The notes beneath the pieces are model-generated. The model had not been told where the DNA came from and did no database searches. It worked only from the letters and a program-made list of their open reading frames with translations. This document shows positions 36,701 to 45,973 of a stretch of DNA of 64,000 nucleotides, piece by piece; within the stretch, counting starts at the first letter, position 1, and each line of letters begins with the position of its first letter. Position numbers and translations under genes: made by a program. The stretch covers positions 1-64,000 of the forward strand of contig JAJYLN010000005.1 in NCBI GenBank assembly GCA_021787665.1, written 5' to 3'. The DNA is from a bacterium (GTDB lineage Bacteria > JAMCPX01).

Positions 36701-37768
36701 ATGGAGGTAAGGCTGTTCTCGACCCTGAAGCTCCGGGGGCTCGAACTCAGGAACCGCATCTTCGTCTCGCCGATGTGCCAGTACTCCTGCGAAGACGGTA
36801 TGGCTACGGACTGGCACCTCGTACACCTCGGCAGCCGCGCAATCGGAGGTGCTGCGATCGTCATGACCGAAGCAACCGCAGTCTCCCCGGAGGGCCGCAT
36901 CTCTCCGTACGACCTCGGCATCTGGTCGGACAGACAGGCACAGGCGCTCGGGCGCATAGCATCGTTCATCAGGGACCATGGCGCCGCGCCCGGCATCCAG
37001 CTCGCCCATGCCGGACGCAAGGCATCGACCGACAGGCCGTGGAACGGGGGCAGGCCCCTTGTCGATGGCCCCGGAGCATGGCAGCCCCTGGGTCCCTCGC
37101 CGGTGCCCTTTGCCGAATCCTACCAGATTCCCGTGGAAATGACGGAGTCCCACATCGAATCTACGCTTGCACAGTTCACTGCCGCTGCTACACGAGCCGC
37201 CCGTGCGGGGTTCGAGGTCGTGGAAATACACATGGCCCACGGATATCTATTCCATGAATTCCTGTCCCCGCTCTCGAACCGGCGCACGGACAGGTACGGG
37301 GGCAGTTTCGAGAACCGCATCCGGTTGCCGCTGCTGGCGGCAGAGGCAGTGAGGAAGGTATGGCCCTCGCACCTGCCCGTCTTCGTACGGGTCTCCTCGA
37401 CGGACTGGGTGGACGGAGGATGGGACCTTCCCCAGACCATCGAGTTTGCACGCAGGCTCAAAGGGGCAGGCATCGATCTTATCGACTGTTCCAGCGGTGG
37501 CGCGGTCGCGTACGCCAAACCGCCGGAAGGCCCCGGCTATCAGGCGCCGTTCGCAGCAGCGGTGAGAAAAGAGGCCGGCATCCCCACCGGCGCGGTAGGT
37601 ATGATCACGGACCCGTCCCAGGCGGAGCAGATCATCGCGACAGGCATGGCCGACGCGGTCATTCTCGCACGCGCGATGCTGCGGGACCCGTACTGGCCGC
37701 TGCACGCTGCACGGACGCTCGGGACCGAAGCCCCCTGGCCCCAGCAGTACCTCCGGGCAAAAACCTAA
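36701..37768 (+). CDS. Old yellow enzyme family NADPH:flavin oxidoreductase (YqjM/NamA type)
   Basis: An FMN-dependent ene-reductase, 355 residues, TIM-barrel. Motifs of the YqjM class are present: RNRIFVSPMCQYSCEDG with the flavin-tuning Cys, the LAHAGRKAS segment with the substrate-binding His, the HMAHGYLFHEFLSP strand, NRRTDRYGGSFENR, and the GRAxxRDPYWPL-like end (ARAMLRDPYWPLHAA). It reduces activated C=C bonds of electrophiles, but the physiological substrate is not evident. It is first in a plus-strand block with glucose dehydrogenase 17 bases downstream. Confidence 0.9.
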   Translation: MEVRLFSTLKLRGLELRNRIFVSPMCQYSCEDGMATDWHLVHLGSRAIGGAAIVMTEATAVSPEGRISPYDLGIWSDRQAQALGRIASFIRDHGAAPGIQLAHAGRKASTDRPWNGGRPLVDGPGAWQPLGPSPVPFAESYQIPVEMTESHIESTLAQFTAAATRAARAGFEVVEIHMAHGYLFHEFLSPLSNRRTDRYGGSFENRIRLPLLAAEAVRKVWPSHLPVFVRVSSTDWVDGGWDLPQTIEFARRLKGAGIDLIDCSSGGAVAYAKPPEGPGYQAPFAAAVRKEAGIPTGAVGMITDPSQAEQIIATGMADAVILARAMLRDPYWPLHAARTLGTEAPWPQQYLRAKT

Positions 37769-37784
37769 GAAGGATGAACACGGT

Positions 37785-38888
37785 ATGAAGGCAATAGCAG
37801 TTACCCCGGGGCAGGCAGGCACGTTCCTTGTCGACAGGGAAGAGCCGCTCCTGCACGCACCGGACGAGATCGTGGTGAAGGTCCTGGATGTCGGCATTTG
37901 CGGCACGGACAGGGAAGAGGCAGCGGGCGGCAGGTCAAAGCCCCCGGAAGGCAGTCAGGAGCTCGTCATAGGACACGAGATGCTCGGCATCGTACAGGAA
38001 GTGGGCAAGGCCGTGACGCTCGTGAAGACAGACGATCCCGTCGTCTTTACCGTGAGAAGGGGGTGCGGACACTGCGGTGCATGCACCGGAGGCAGGCCGG
38101 ACATGTGCACGTCGGGCGATTACACCGAAAGGGGCATTTGGGGACGCGACGGCTATCAGGCCGCATTCGTCGTGGACAGAGAAGCGTACTGCGTAAAAGT
38201 GCCGCAGGAGCTCACGGACATCGGCGTACTGGTCGAGCCGCTCTCCGTGGCGGAGAAGGCGATCGACGAGAGCGTCTTGATACAGAAAAGCCGTCTTCCG
38301 TATGTACACGATGCAGCCGGGGTACTCGCGGACAGAAGCATTCTGGTCGCGGGCCTCGGTCCGGTAGGCCTGCTCGCTGCCTTCGCTCTGAGGCTCAGGG
38401 GAGCTCGGGTGTACGGCCTCGATGTCGTGGACGAGGCTTCGCCGCGGGCCTCCCTGCTGACAGGAATAGGCGGCACGTATATCGACGGCAGGAAGCACGC
38501 GGTTGACGACATCACCGGGGTGTACGGTAAGATGGACATGGTCTTCGAGGCGACCGGGGTAGCGCCGCTCGAGTTGAACCTCCTCGACGTCCTGGGCACC
38601 AACGGCTTGTATGTGCTTACCGGCATACCGGGCGGCGACAGGACCGTGCAGGTGCACGGCGCGGAGATCGTGCGACGGCTCGTCCTGAACAACCAGGTGA
38701 TGGTGGGTAGCGTCAACGCGAGCAGGACACATTATGCAACGGCCGTCGATGACCTGCTGAGGGCCCGTCAGGCCTACGGCCCTGCCGTAGACAGGCTGAT
38801 CACGCAGAGGCTCCCGTACAAGGACCCCAAAGAAGCATTCATGCGTCAGACCGCCGAAGAGATCAAGACCGTAATCCAATGGAGGTAA
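37785..38888 (+). CDS. Glucose 1-dehydrogenase, zinc MDR family (archaeal type)
   Basis: A 367-residue medium-chain dehydrogenase that resembles the Sulfolobus/Thermoplasma glucose dehydrogenases, which oxidise glucose to gluconolactone with NAD(P). Catalytic-zinc ligands Cys39, His64 and Glu65 and the structural-zinc cysteines 94, 97, 100 and 108 are intact. The Rossmann loop GLGPVGLLAA follows, then the glucose-dehydrogenase C-terminal domain. Gene context, directly before a glucoamylase that would release glucose, supports this substrate. Other aldoses are possible. Confidence 0.85.
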   Translation: MKAIAVTPGQAGTFLVDREEPLLHAPDEIVVKVLDVGICGTDREEAAGGRSKPPEGSQELVIGHEMLGIVQEVGKAVTLVKTDDPVVFTVRRGCGHCGACTGGRPDMCTSGDYTERGIWGRDGYQAAFVVDREAYCVKVPQELTDIGVLVEPLSVAEKAIDESVLIQKSRLPYVHDAAGVLADRSILVAGLGPVGLLAAFALRLRGARVYGLDVVDEASPRASLLTGIGGTYIDGRKHAVDDITGVYGKMDMVFEATGVAPLELNLLDVLGTNGLYVLTGIPGGDRTVQVHGAEIVRRLVLNNQVMVGSVNASRTHYATAVDDLLRARQAYGPAVDRLITQRLPYKDPKEAFMRQTAEEIKTVIQWR

Positions 38889-38893
38889 CAGGT

Positions 38894-41290
38894 ATGTCAA
38901 GAGAAGCACCCGGCTGGCCGGGCATGGGACCGAGATGGACATCAAGCGCGAAGAGCGGCGTGGGGACGGCCCCAGGCAACAGGAGCTACGTGTGGTTCAC
39001 CGTGAGTCACGGCATCATCAACGAGATCTATTATCCCGGGATCGACCGGGCATGTACCCGGGACATGGGCATGATCGTGACGGACGGCGCCTCCTTCTTC
39101 TCGGAGGAAAAGAGGCACACGAAGTCCGTGACAGCGTACCTTGCCGAAGGTGTCCCCGGCTTCAGCATCGTCGACACCTGCAATCAGGGCAGATACACGA
39201 TATACAAAGATATCGTTACCGACCCGGAGCGCAACAGCGTGCTTCAGCGCACGCGGTTTGTCCCAGGCCAGGGCGGCGCAGAAACCTATCACCTCTATGT
39301 CCTGCTCGCCCCGCACATCGGGAACAGGGGCTACGGAAACAACGCGGTCGTCGGGGACTACAAAGGCGTCCCGATGCTGTTTGCGTACCGGGAAGGCACT
39401 GCCCTTGCGCTGGCGTGCTCAGCAGGCTTTGTCAGGCGCTCCGTGGGATATGTGGGCATATCGGACGGCTGGCAGGACCTGAGCCAGCACAGACGCATGG
39501 CGTGGGAGTACACGACCGCATACGACGGCAACGTGGCGATGACCGGTGAGCTGGACTTGGAGCACGGCGGGGAGTCCGTCATAGCAATAGGCTTCGGCGC
39601 GACAACAGCAGAGGCCGGGAACAGCGCGGTCGCGTCCCTGCTCAAAGGCTTCGACGCCTGCAAAGCGGAGTATACGCAAGGATGGCGATCATATCAGGAA
39701 GGGTTGATCGATCTGCATAGACCGGGACAGGAGAAGACAGTCAATGTTTACCGTGCAAGCACCGCGGTACTCAAGACGCACGAGACGAAGGACGTGCCGG
39801 GGGCCGTCATTGCATCGCTCTCCATACCGTGGGGACAGGCAATGGGCGACGACGATATCGGCGGGTACCACCTGCTATGGCCCCGGGACCTCGTGGAGAC
39901 GGCCGGCGGCTTCCTTGCAGCCGGGGATGAGCGGTCGGCGCGTGAGATACTTTTTTATCTCATGACCACGCAGGAGAAGGACGGGCACTGGCCGCAGAAC
40001 ATGTGGAGGGACGGTACGCCGTTCTGGGGAGGCATCCAGCTTGACGAGGCCGCATTCCCGGTCCTGCTCGCGGGCATGCTGAGGCGGGAAGGGGCGCTCG
40101 GGGCGATCGCCCCCTGGAGCATGATCGAGAAGGCTGCAGGGTTCATCCTTCGCAACGGCCCGGTCACGCAGCAGGACCGGTGGGAAGAAGACCCCGGCTA
40201 TTCGCCGTTCACGCTTGCCGCCTCGATTGCAGCTCTCATCGTCGCGGCAGAGTTTGCTGACCAGGAAGGCGAGCACGTTAAAGCGACCTATATGAGAGAG
40301 ACCGCGGACCTGTGGAATGCCTCCATTGAGAGATGGATATACGTCAAGGATACGGCTCTTGCACGCCAACTGGGCATAGACGGCTATTACGTCAGAATCG
40401 CGCCGCCGGAGACATCCAAGGCGGGCTCGCCTCTCATGGGCTTCGTCCCGATAAAGAACAGGCCTTACGGAGACGACCTCGCGCCGGCTGACAACATCAT
40501 CAGCACGGATTTCCTTGCGCTCGTGCGGTTCGGGCTGAGGTCGGCTGCTGACCCCTGCGTCCTCAACACCCTGCAGGCGGTCGACGCGAGGCTCAGGACA
40601 GAAACGCCTCCCGGCCCCTCGTGGCACCGGTACAACGACGACGGGTACGGAGAGCACGAAGACGGAGGTGCCTACGACGGCACAGGCACCGGCAGGCTCT
40701 GGCCCCTGCTGACCGGGGAACGGGGACACTACGAGCTCCAGAGAGGCAACGGGAAACAGGCAGAAAAAATGCTCCTCGCTATGGAAAGGTTCAGCAATGA
40801 GTCGGGCCTCATCTCGGAGCAAGTCTGGGACACGGACGATATACCGGGCAGGGAGCTCTTCTTCGGCCGGCCTTCGGGTTCCGCCATGCCCCTCGTGTGG
40901 GCGCATGCAGAATACATAAAGCTCCTGCGTTCCCTCCGCGACGGGAAGGTCTTCGACCGGGTGCCCGGGACATACGAACGCTATGTAATCAAAAAGACCG
41001 GGTCGCACCTTTCCTCCTGGAAATTCAACCATAAGTGCAGGGACATCAGAAAGGGGGGCACGCTGAGGATAGAGACAACAGCGCCTGCCCTCGTTCACTG
41101 GAGCGCTGACGGCTGGCATACCGAGCACGACACGAGGTCAAGAGACACAGGCATGGGCATGTATGTCTCCGACATCGGAACAGCAGACATGGCGGCCGGT
41201 ACGAGCATCCTCTTCACGTTCTACTGGCCGGCGCAGGGCCGGTGGGAAGGGCTGGACTACAGCGTACTGGTCAGAGAGGGGACGGCATAG
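38894..41290 (+). CDS. GH15 glucoamylase
   Basis: Releases glucose from the ends of alpha-1,4/1,6-glucans. From the ATG at 38894 (GGAGGTAAC just upstream) the 798-residue protein has an N-terminal beta-sandwich (about 1-270) and an (alpha/alpha)6 barrel. Motifs: GYHLLWPRDLV at 324-334, general acid in RWEED (E431/E432) and base in SEQVW (E642), close to the clostridial enzymes. There is no signal peptide, so it probably acts inside the cell on glycogen or imported maltodextrin. It overlaps no gene but its ribosome site lies inside the glucose dehydrogenase stop region. Confidence 0.93.
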   Translation: MSREAPGWPGMGPRWTSSAKSGVGTAPGNRSYVWFTVSHGIINEIYYPGIDRACTRDMGMIVTDGASFFSEEKRHTKSVTAYLAEGVPGFSIVDTCNQGRYTIYKDIVTDPERNSVLQRTRFVPGQGGAETYHLYVLLAPHIGNRGYGNNAVVGDYKGVPMLFAYREGTALALACSAGFVRRSVGYVGISDGWQDLSQHRRMAWEYTTAYDGNVAMTGELDLEHGGESVIAIGFGATTAEAGNSAVASLLKGFDACKAEYTQGWRSYQEGLIDLHRPGQEKTVNVYRASTAVLKTHETKDVPGAVIASLSIPWGQAMGDDDIGGYHLLWPRDLVETAGGFLAAGDERSAREILFYLMTTQEKDGHWPQNMWRDGTPFWGGIQLDEAAFPVLLAGMLRREGALGAIAPWSMIEKAAGFILRNGPVTQQDRWEEDPGYSPFTLAASIAALIVAAEFADQEGEHVKATYMRETADLWNASIERWIYVKDTALARQLGIDGYYVRIAPPETSKAGSPLMGFVPIKNRPYGDDLAPADNIISTDFLALVRFGLRSAADPCVLNTLQAVDARLRTETPPGPSWHRYNDDGYGEHEDGGAYDGTGTGRLWPLLTGERGHYELQRGNGKQAEKMLLAMERFSNESGLISEQVWDTDDIPGRELFFGRPSGSAMPLVWAHAEYIKLLRSLRDGKVFDRVPGTYERYVIKKTGSHLSSWKFNHKCRDIRKGGTLRIETTAPALVHWSADGWHTEHDTRSRDTGMGMYVSDIGTADMAAGTSILFTFYWPAQGRWEGLDYSVLVREGTA

Positions 41291-41301
41291 TTGCCTGAGG
41301 G

Positions 41302-42540
41302 ATGCACACACTCTATTACCGGTTCTCCCCCTGGTATATCGCCTATGCCCTGTTCGGCGTCATTGCCGTAGGCATCTTGCCTATCCTTATTCCGGTTTCA
41401 GTGGGCAACGGAGGCGCGGGGAACATAGCCATACTGATGGCCACCCTCAACGTCGGCGGCATGTTTGCGGGCATCTTCGGCTTCCTGTGCGACCGTCACA
41501 GGCTCCACAGGACGGTCGTAATCTCCGGACTGGGTATGGTCGCCCTGGGCGCGGCCCTGTTTGCCGTCTTTCCGGATCTGCTGGCCAGGGCCATGCTCGC
41601 GCTGCTCATCGGTACCGGTATGGCTGCGGTGTCCACGGTCGCGAACCTCCTGATCGTTGAAGTCTATCCGAGAGAGCAATGGGATGGACGTATAGGCTGG
41701 CTCCAGACCTTCTACGGCCTCGGCCAGGTTGCGGGCCTGCTGCTCGCCGGTATCCTCAGCAACAGAATCTTTGTCGGGTTTCTGACGACCGCCGCTATCG
41801 GCACAGCAGCGCTGACGACGGCGATCTTCACGGTACAGACACCCGCGCGGCCGTCGGTCCCTGTCCGCGCACGACCTACCGCCGTGAAGCACGGCGAATG
41901 GGGCATAAACGGCCCCGACCGGTCGCACCACCACCTGAGTGCACCCGCACTGCGGAGCATACGGTCGCTGTACGCAACGCCCCTGGGCCTTTTCCTGATC
42001 GGATGGCTGCTTATCTACACCGGTGCAGCGGGCGTATTCTCCCTGTATCCGGTCCTCTACAAAAGTCTTTTCGCCATACGTCCGGCACTGTCTGCGGCCG
42101 GCTTTGCCGCCGCTGCGGCAGCCGGGCTGTTCCTGTACGCGCCCTCGGGAAGGCTCTCGGACAGGATCGGTGCCCTCAAAGTACTGGATGCCTCAGTCCT
42201 GATACGGGCAGGTGCGTTTCTCTGCTTATGGCTCCTGACCTTCTCCACGGGCCGCTCTACCGGCGCGGTCTCGCTGCTCCTGTTCGGGGCCATCGTCCTC
42301 GCATGGTCTCCCATCAGCGTGAGCAGCGTTGCATTCGTGGCGTCCGCATCGACCATTGAGGAGGGCGAGGCAATGGGACTGTACAACGCCGCGAGCAGTA
42401 TTGCGGCGATTATCGGCTCTCTGGCAGGCGGGATGATTGCCGTCGCTGCGGGGTATAGGGCCGTTCCGCTGCTGGCTGCTGCCCTCCTGGGCATGGGACT
42501 GTTTCTCCTGGGGCGCCTCAAAGAGAAGCGGGCGCCGTAG
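41302..42540 (+). CDS. Major facilitator superfamily transporter
   Basis: A 412-residue protein with about twelve membrane helices in two six-helix halves separated by a hydrophilic loop (about 190-225, containing KHGEWGING and a His-rich DRSHHH). The loop-2 motif GxxxDRxxRR-like appears as GFLCDRHRLHR, which marks it as MFS. The second half begins near TPLGLFLIGWLL. The transported compound is unknown; its place after glucoamylase and glucose dehydrogenase makes a sugar or sugar acid plausible. The start is 11 bases past the glucoamylase stop. Confidence 0.85.
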   Translation: MHTLYYRFSPWYIAYALFGVIAVGILPILIPVSVGNGGAGNIAILMATLNVGGMFAGIFGFLCDRHRLHRTVVISGLGMVALGAALFAVFPDLLARAMLALLIGTGMAAVSTVANLLIVEVYPREQWDGRIGWLQTFYGLGQVAGLLLAGILSNRIFVGFLTTAAIGTAALTTAIFTVQTPARPSVPVRARPTAVKHGEWGINGPDRSHHHLSAPALRSIRSLYATPLGLFLIGWLLIYTGAAGVFSLYPVLYKSLFAIRPALSAAGFAAAAAAGLFLYAPSGRLSDRIGALKVLDASVLIRAGAFLCLWLLTFSTGRSTGAVSLLLFGAIVLAWSPISVSSVAFVASASTIEEGEAMGLYNAASSIAAIIGSLAGGMIAVAAGYRAVPLLAAALLGMGLFLLGRLKEKRAP

Positions 42541-42557
42541 ATGCGATCGACCTTCGC

Positions 42558-43277
42558 GTGGGGGTCGGGAAGATCTTCGGGCTGCTCGGGCCCAACGGCG
42601 CGGGTAAGACCACCACGATCAAGATTCTCACGACCCTCCTGAAGCCCACAGCCGGCGCCGTACTCATAGCGGGCTTCGACGTCGGTGCCTTCCCGGCAGA
42701 GGTCAGGAGGCGGATCGGGTACGTACCGCAGATACTGTGCGCTGACAGAGGACTGACCGCGTATGAGAACCTCATGCTCTCAGCCAAGCTTTACGGCATA
42801 GGGCGGCAGGGCCGCAGAGAGAGCGTGGCTGGTGCGATCGGCTTCATGAGTCTGGGCGATGTCTCGAACAGACTCGTAAAAACGTATTCCGGCGGCATGA
42901 TACGGCGGCTCGAGCTCGCGCAGGCAGTGCTACACCGGCCCGGCATCCTGTTCCTCGACGAGCCAACGATTGGCCTCGACCCGGTCGCCCGCAGGGCCGT
43001 ATGGGATAAGCTCCTGGCACTGAACGGCGAGTATGGCATGACCATCCTGATCACGACACACGACATGGAAGAGGCGGACAGCCTGTGCGACGAGATCGCC
43101 ATCATGCACAGGGGGAGCATCGCGGCAACCGGGAGTCCGGCAGACCTGAAGGCTGCAGTCGGGAACGGTTCGGACCTTCACGACGTGTTAGTACACTTCA
43201 GCGGCGGATCCATAGAGGAAGGAGGTAACTATCGTGATGTCAGAAAAACCAGAAGGACAGCAAGCCGGCTGGGGTGA
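42558..43277 (+). CDS. ABC exporter ATPase (DrrA-like), apparently lacking its 5' end
   Basis: The chain has Walker A GPNGAGKTT, the signature YSGGMIRRLELAQ, Walker B ILFLDEP and the His loop, as in drug/lipid exporters of the DrrA group. From the only in-frame start (GTG 42558) it begins GVGKIFGLL, but the conserved first strand (AVDAIDLRV, codons from 42534) is present just upstream, in frame, without any start codon. The N-terminal ~20 residues of a normal DrrA are replaced by the end of the MFS gene. It may be non-functional. The C-terminus runs 44 bases into the permease gene. Confidence 0.6.
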   Translation: MGVGKIFGLLGPNGAGKTTTIKILTTLLKPTAGAVLIAGFDVGAFPAEVRRRIGYVPQILCADRGLTAYENLMLSAKLYGIGRQGRRESVAGAIGFMSLGDVSNRLVKTYSGGMIRRLELAQAVLHRPGILFLDEPTIGLDPVARRAVWDKLLALNGEYGMTILITTHDMEEADSLCDEIAIMHRGSIAATGSPADLKAAVGNGSDLHDVLVHFSGGSIEEGGNYRDVRKTRRTASRLG

Positions 43278-43722
43278 CCCCTTCTCCCTGTCCGCGTTCC
43301 TGAGGGAGAGTCTGGCGATCGCAGAAGTCGAGCTCAAGAAGCTCCTCCGCGACCCGACCGAGCTCTTTACCCGCGCGGTCCAGCCCGTACTCTGGATCGT
43401 GATTTTCGGACAGGTCTTCAGCAGGGTCCGCGGTATACCTACTGGTAGCGTTGGCTATCTTGCATTCATGACCCCGGGCATCCTGGCACAGAGCGTATTG
43501 TTCAGCGCGATCTTCTACGGCATCGCCGTCATATGGGAGCGGGACCTCGGGATCATCCGTAAGCTGCTGGTGAGTCCGGCACGACGGATCTCGCTGGTCC
43601 TCGGCAAGGCGATATCGTCGGGCTTCCGGGGACTGGTACAGGTTGACCTCGGCATCATGATTTCTGTCTTTGTCGTCTTCCTGCTGATAGCAGACAGGCT
43701 GTATCCGACACTGGTACAATAG
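43234..43722 (+). pseudogene. Truncated ABC-2 (DrrB-like) permease
   Basis: The 162-residue product matches the N-terminal half of an ABC-2 permease: cytoplasmic start with LLRDPTELFTRAVQP, helix 1 (WIVIFGQVF), and the FMTPGILAQSVLF and ERDLGIIRKLLVSP segments. Family members run to about 250 residues or more and have six helices, but this one stops after the third or fourth (LLIADRL), 17 bases before the argC stop on the other strand. The 3' half appears lost. The ribosome site GGAGGT is good, so a short protein may still be made. Confidence 0.7.
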
Positions 43723-43738
43723 GCCCGGACGTCCCGTG

Positions 43739-44791
43739 CTACGGGAACACCGGCGGGAACGAGAGTCCCTGCTTCTCCTCGAGGCCCAGCGCGATGTTCA
43801 TATCCTGTATCGCCTGCCCGGCCGCCCCCTTAACGAGGTTGTCGATCGAGGAAAACAGGATCGCGGTCGAATTCCGCTCGTCATACCTTACCGCGATGTC
43901 TATATAATTGGAGCCACGCACCGCATTGATGTTCGGGAGCTCCGGAAACCGTACCACCCGCACAAATGGTTCGTTCCGGTACGCCTCCGCGATAACGGCT
44001 TCCAGCCCTGCCTGGTTCATGCCCCGGTCGCGCACCCCTGCGTATATGGTCGTAAAGATGCCCCTGTTCATGGGCACAAGGTGCGGCACAAAGGTAACAC
44101 GGGTGGCGGGCAAAAGCTCGGACAATGTTTGCTCTATCTCCGGGGCATGCCGGTGTACTGCCGGCTTGTAGGCCCTGAACCCCTCGTTGATCTCTGAAAA
44201 GTGCAGTTCCTGCGAGGGAGACCTTCCTGCGCCGGTCACGCCGCTCTTCGCATCTATAATTATGCCCCGCTCAGCAAGGACACCTCGCTTGAGGAAGGGA
44301 GCAATCGGTATGACGGCGCCGGTAGGATAGCAGCCCGGATTGGCTATGAGCCTTGCACGCCGTATGGCATCACGCTTCAGCTCCGGCATGCCGTATACCG
44401 CATTATCGGCCAGCTCACGGTCTGTCTCGAAGCCGTACCATTTCTTGAAGACTTCGGCGTCCTTTATCCTGAAAGCACCGCTCAGATCGATCACGATCGT
44501 ACCCGGCTTCATGAACTTACGACACAGGGAAGCCGACTGCTCATGCGGCAGCGCGAGGAAAACGACGTCGAACACCTCGTCGTACAGTTGATCGATCTTC
44601 TGGCAGGTAAGGTCGTAGAGCCCGGCCAGCGACGGCACCGCCTTCCCCACAGGCTCCCCGGCATGACGGTCCGCACTCACGGCACCGACCTTGACGCCGC
44701 TGTGCCCGTACAGGAGCCGCAACAATTCTATACCAGAGTAACCAGTTGCACCGAGTACGGCTACCCTCGAGGTCACTCCGGTCATCGTCAT
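43739..44791 (-). CDS. argC: N-acetyl-gamma-glutamyl-phosphate reductase
   Basis: ArgC reduces N-acetylglutamyl phosphate in arginine synthesis. The 350-residue chain begins with the dinucleotide loop VLGATGYSGIELLRLL, has the active-site cysteine in ANPGCYPTG and the histidine in HRHxPEIEQ. It overlaps the rpsI stop (ATGA); an alternative ATG two codons further in is equally good. rplM-rpsI-argC is the order seen in Geobacter-like genomes. Confidence 0.95.
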   Translation of the reverse strand: MTMTGVTSRVAVLGATGYSGIELLRLLYGHSGVKVGAVSADRHAGEPVGKAVPSLAGLYDLTCQKIDQLYDEVFDVVFLALPHEQSASLCRKFMKPGTIVIDLSGAFRIKDAEVFKKWYGFETDRELADNAVYGMPELKRDAIRRARLIANPGCYPTGAVIPIAPFLKRGVLAERGIIIDAKSGVTGAGRSPSQELHFSEINEGFRAYKPAVHRHAPEIEQTLSELLPATRVTFVPHLVPMNRGIFTTIYAGVRDRGMNQAGLEAVIAEAYRNEPFVRVVRFPELPNINAVRGSNYIDIAVRYDERNSTAILFSSIDNLVKGAAGQAIQDMNIALGLEEKQGLSFPPVFP

Positions 44792-45180
44792 CTCTTCGAA
44801 TACTGGAAGCGCTTTCTCGCGGCTTTCTTACCGTATTTCTTTCTTTCCTTCATCCGGGGGTCCCTCGTTATCAGACCCGCTTTCTTGAGTTCGGCCCTGA
44901 AATCGCCGTTGAAGGCAATGAGTGCTTTCGTAATACCATGCGAGAACGCCTGTGCCTGGGAAGACCAGCCGCCCCCGATAATGTTGGCGACCACATCGAA
45001 TTTCCCGAAGGTATCGGTGAGCTTGAATGGCTTCAGGATGCTCTCCCTCATGGTCATCACCGGGAAATACGTCTCCAGGGGCTTCTTGTTTATGCGCACC
45101 ACCCCGGAGCCTGGCCTGAGCCATACCCGCGCCGTGGCCGTTTTCCTCTTACCCACACCGTGAAAAAGAAGGTCTGTCAT
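44788..45180 (-). CDS. rpsI: Ribosomal protein uS9
   Basis: A 130-residue S9 protein with [17 protein letters not shown] at the start and the basic, Lys/Arg-rich end [13 protein letters not shown] whose last residues touch P-site tRNA. It overlaps the end of rplM by four bases, the standard pairing. Confidence 0.97.
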   Translation of the reverse strand: MTDLLFHGVGKRKTATARVWLRPGSGVVRINKKPLETYFPVMTMRESILKPFKLTDTFGKFDVVANIIGGGWSSQAQAFSHGITKALIAFNGDFRAELKKAGLITRDPRMKERKKYGKKAARKRFQYSKR

Positions 45181-45626
45181 TTGTTCGCCTCCGGTTTATC
45201 CTTTTTTGCCCCGGCAGCCAGTTGTGCGGCATGGGGGTGCTCGGCGCCGGGATACACCTTAAGCTTCGTCAGAAGCCGGTCCGACAGCCTGTTCTTGGGC
45301 AGCATGCCCCGTACGGCATGCAGTATCACTTTCTCAGGGAGTCGCTCCAGGAGCGCTTTCGCACGCTCGCTCTTCAGACCGCCCGGGTACAGGGTGTGGT
45401 GGTAATACCTCTTCTGCTCCAGCTTATTGCCGGTCAGCTTTACCTTTGCGGCATTTATCACGACCACAAAATCGCCCGAGTCCACGTACGGTGTATAGCC
45501 TGGCCTGTCCTTACCCCTGAGCATGGTTGCGATCCTCGTCGCGAGCCTGCCCAGGACAGCGCCGTTCGCATCTATCAAGTGCCACGATTGTTGTATGTCT
45601 TCTTTTCTTGCCAAAAAAGTTTTCAT
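45177..45626 (-). CDS. rplM: Ribosomal protein uL13
   Basis: A 149-residue L13 protein from the ATG at 45626, which has GAAGGG just upstream; the longer reading from 45638 would contain that site. Diagnostic segments are [16 protein letters not shown] and [21 protein letters not shown]. It is first of the rplM-rpsI-argC unit with its own promoter. Confidence 0.96.
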   Translation of the reverse strand: MKTFLARKEDIQQSWHLIDANGAVLGRLATRIATMLRGKDRPGYTPYVDSGDFVVVINAAKVKLTGNKLEQKRYYHHTLYPGGLKSERAKALLERLPEKVILHAVRGMLPKNRLSDRLLTKLKVYPGAEHPHAAQLAAGAKKDKPEANK

Positions 45627-45660
45627 ATCCCTTCCCATCTATTCAGATTAAATTTGTATA

Positions 45661-45688
45661 TGTATAGTCGAAGAAAATCAAAAGTCAA
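45661..45688 (-). promoter_or_regulatory. Promoter of rplM-rpsI-argC
   Basis: On the minus strand TTGACT (45688-45683) is 16 bases from TATACA (45666-45661) in an AT-rich stretch, about 35 bases upstream of the rplM ATG. Confidence 0.65.
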
Positions 45689-45911
45689 GCACTTGCTTGC
45701 TCTCAAATGCCGACAGGGAGACGAAGGTACGCAATGAAGCATGACGGTTGGCCAGAACTGGTATGCGTAGGCACAAAAGTAAATCCCCCTCGCCTTCCTT
45801 GTCATAAGGATGGGGAAAAGAGAACGTGCCGCACGTCAGGACAAAGGACTGGAGTGACTATGGCTCAACGTCGCGGAGGCACGTGTACGATTAATCCATG
45901 ATCACTTGTGC
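45689..45911. other. Gene-free stretch between divergent ribosomal/fatty-acid operons
   Basis: About 220 bases between the rplM promoter and the yceD promoter. No gene family, tRNA or repeat is recognised; short frames on either strand lack conserved features. Confidence 0.5.
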
Positions 45912-45940
45912 TTGACAATGTGCGTGAGGTGTCCGATAAA
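45912..45940 (+). promoter_or_regulatory. Promoter of the yceD-rpmF-plsX-fab operon
   Basis: A perfect TTGACA (45912-45917) and GATAAA (45935-45940) are 17 bases apart. The start is predicted near 45947, giving a 160-base leader that contains the structured element at 45974-46060. Confidence 0.7.
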
Positions 45941-45973
45941 GAAGAGGGGGATATTCCCGGGAAAGCCATGCCG

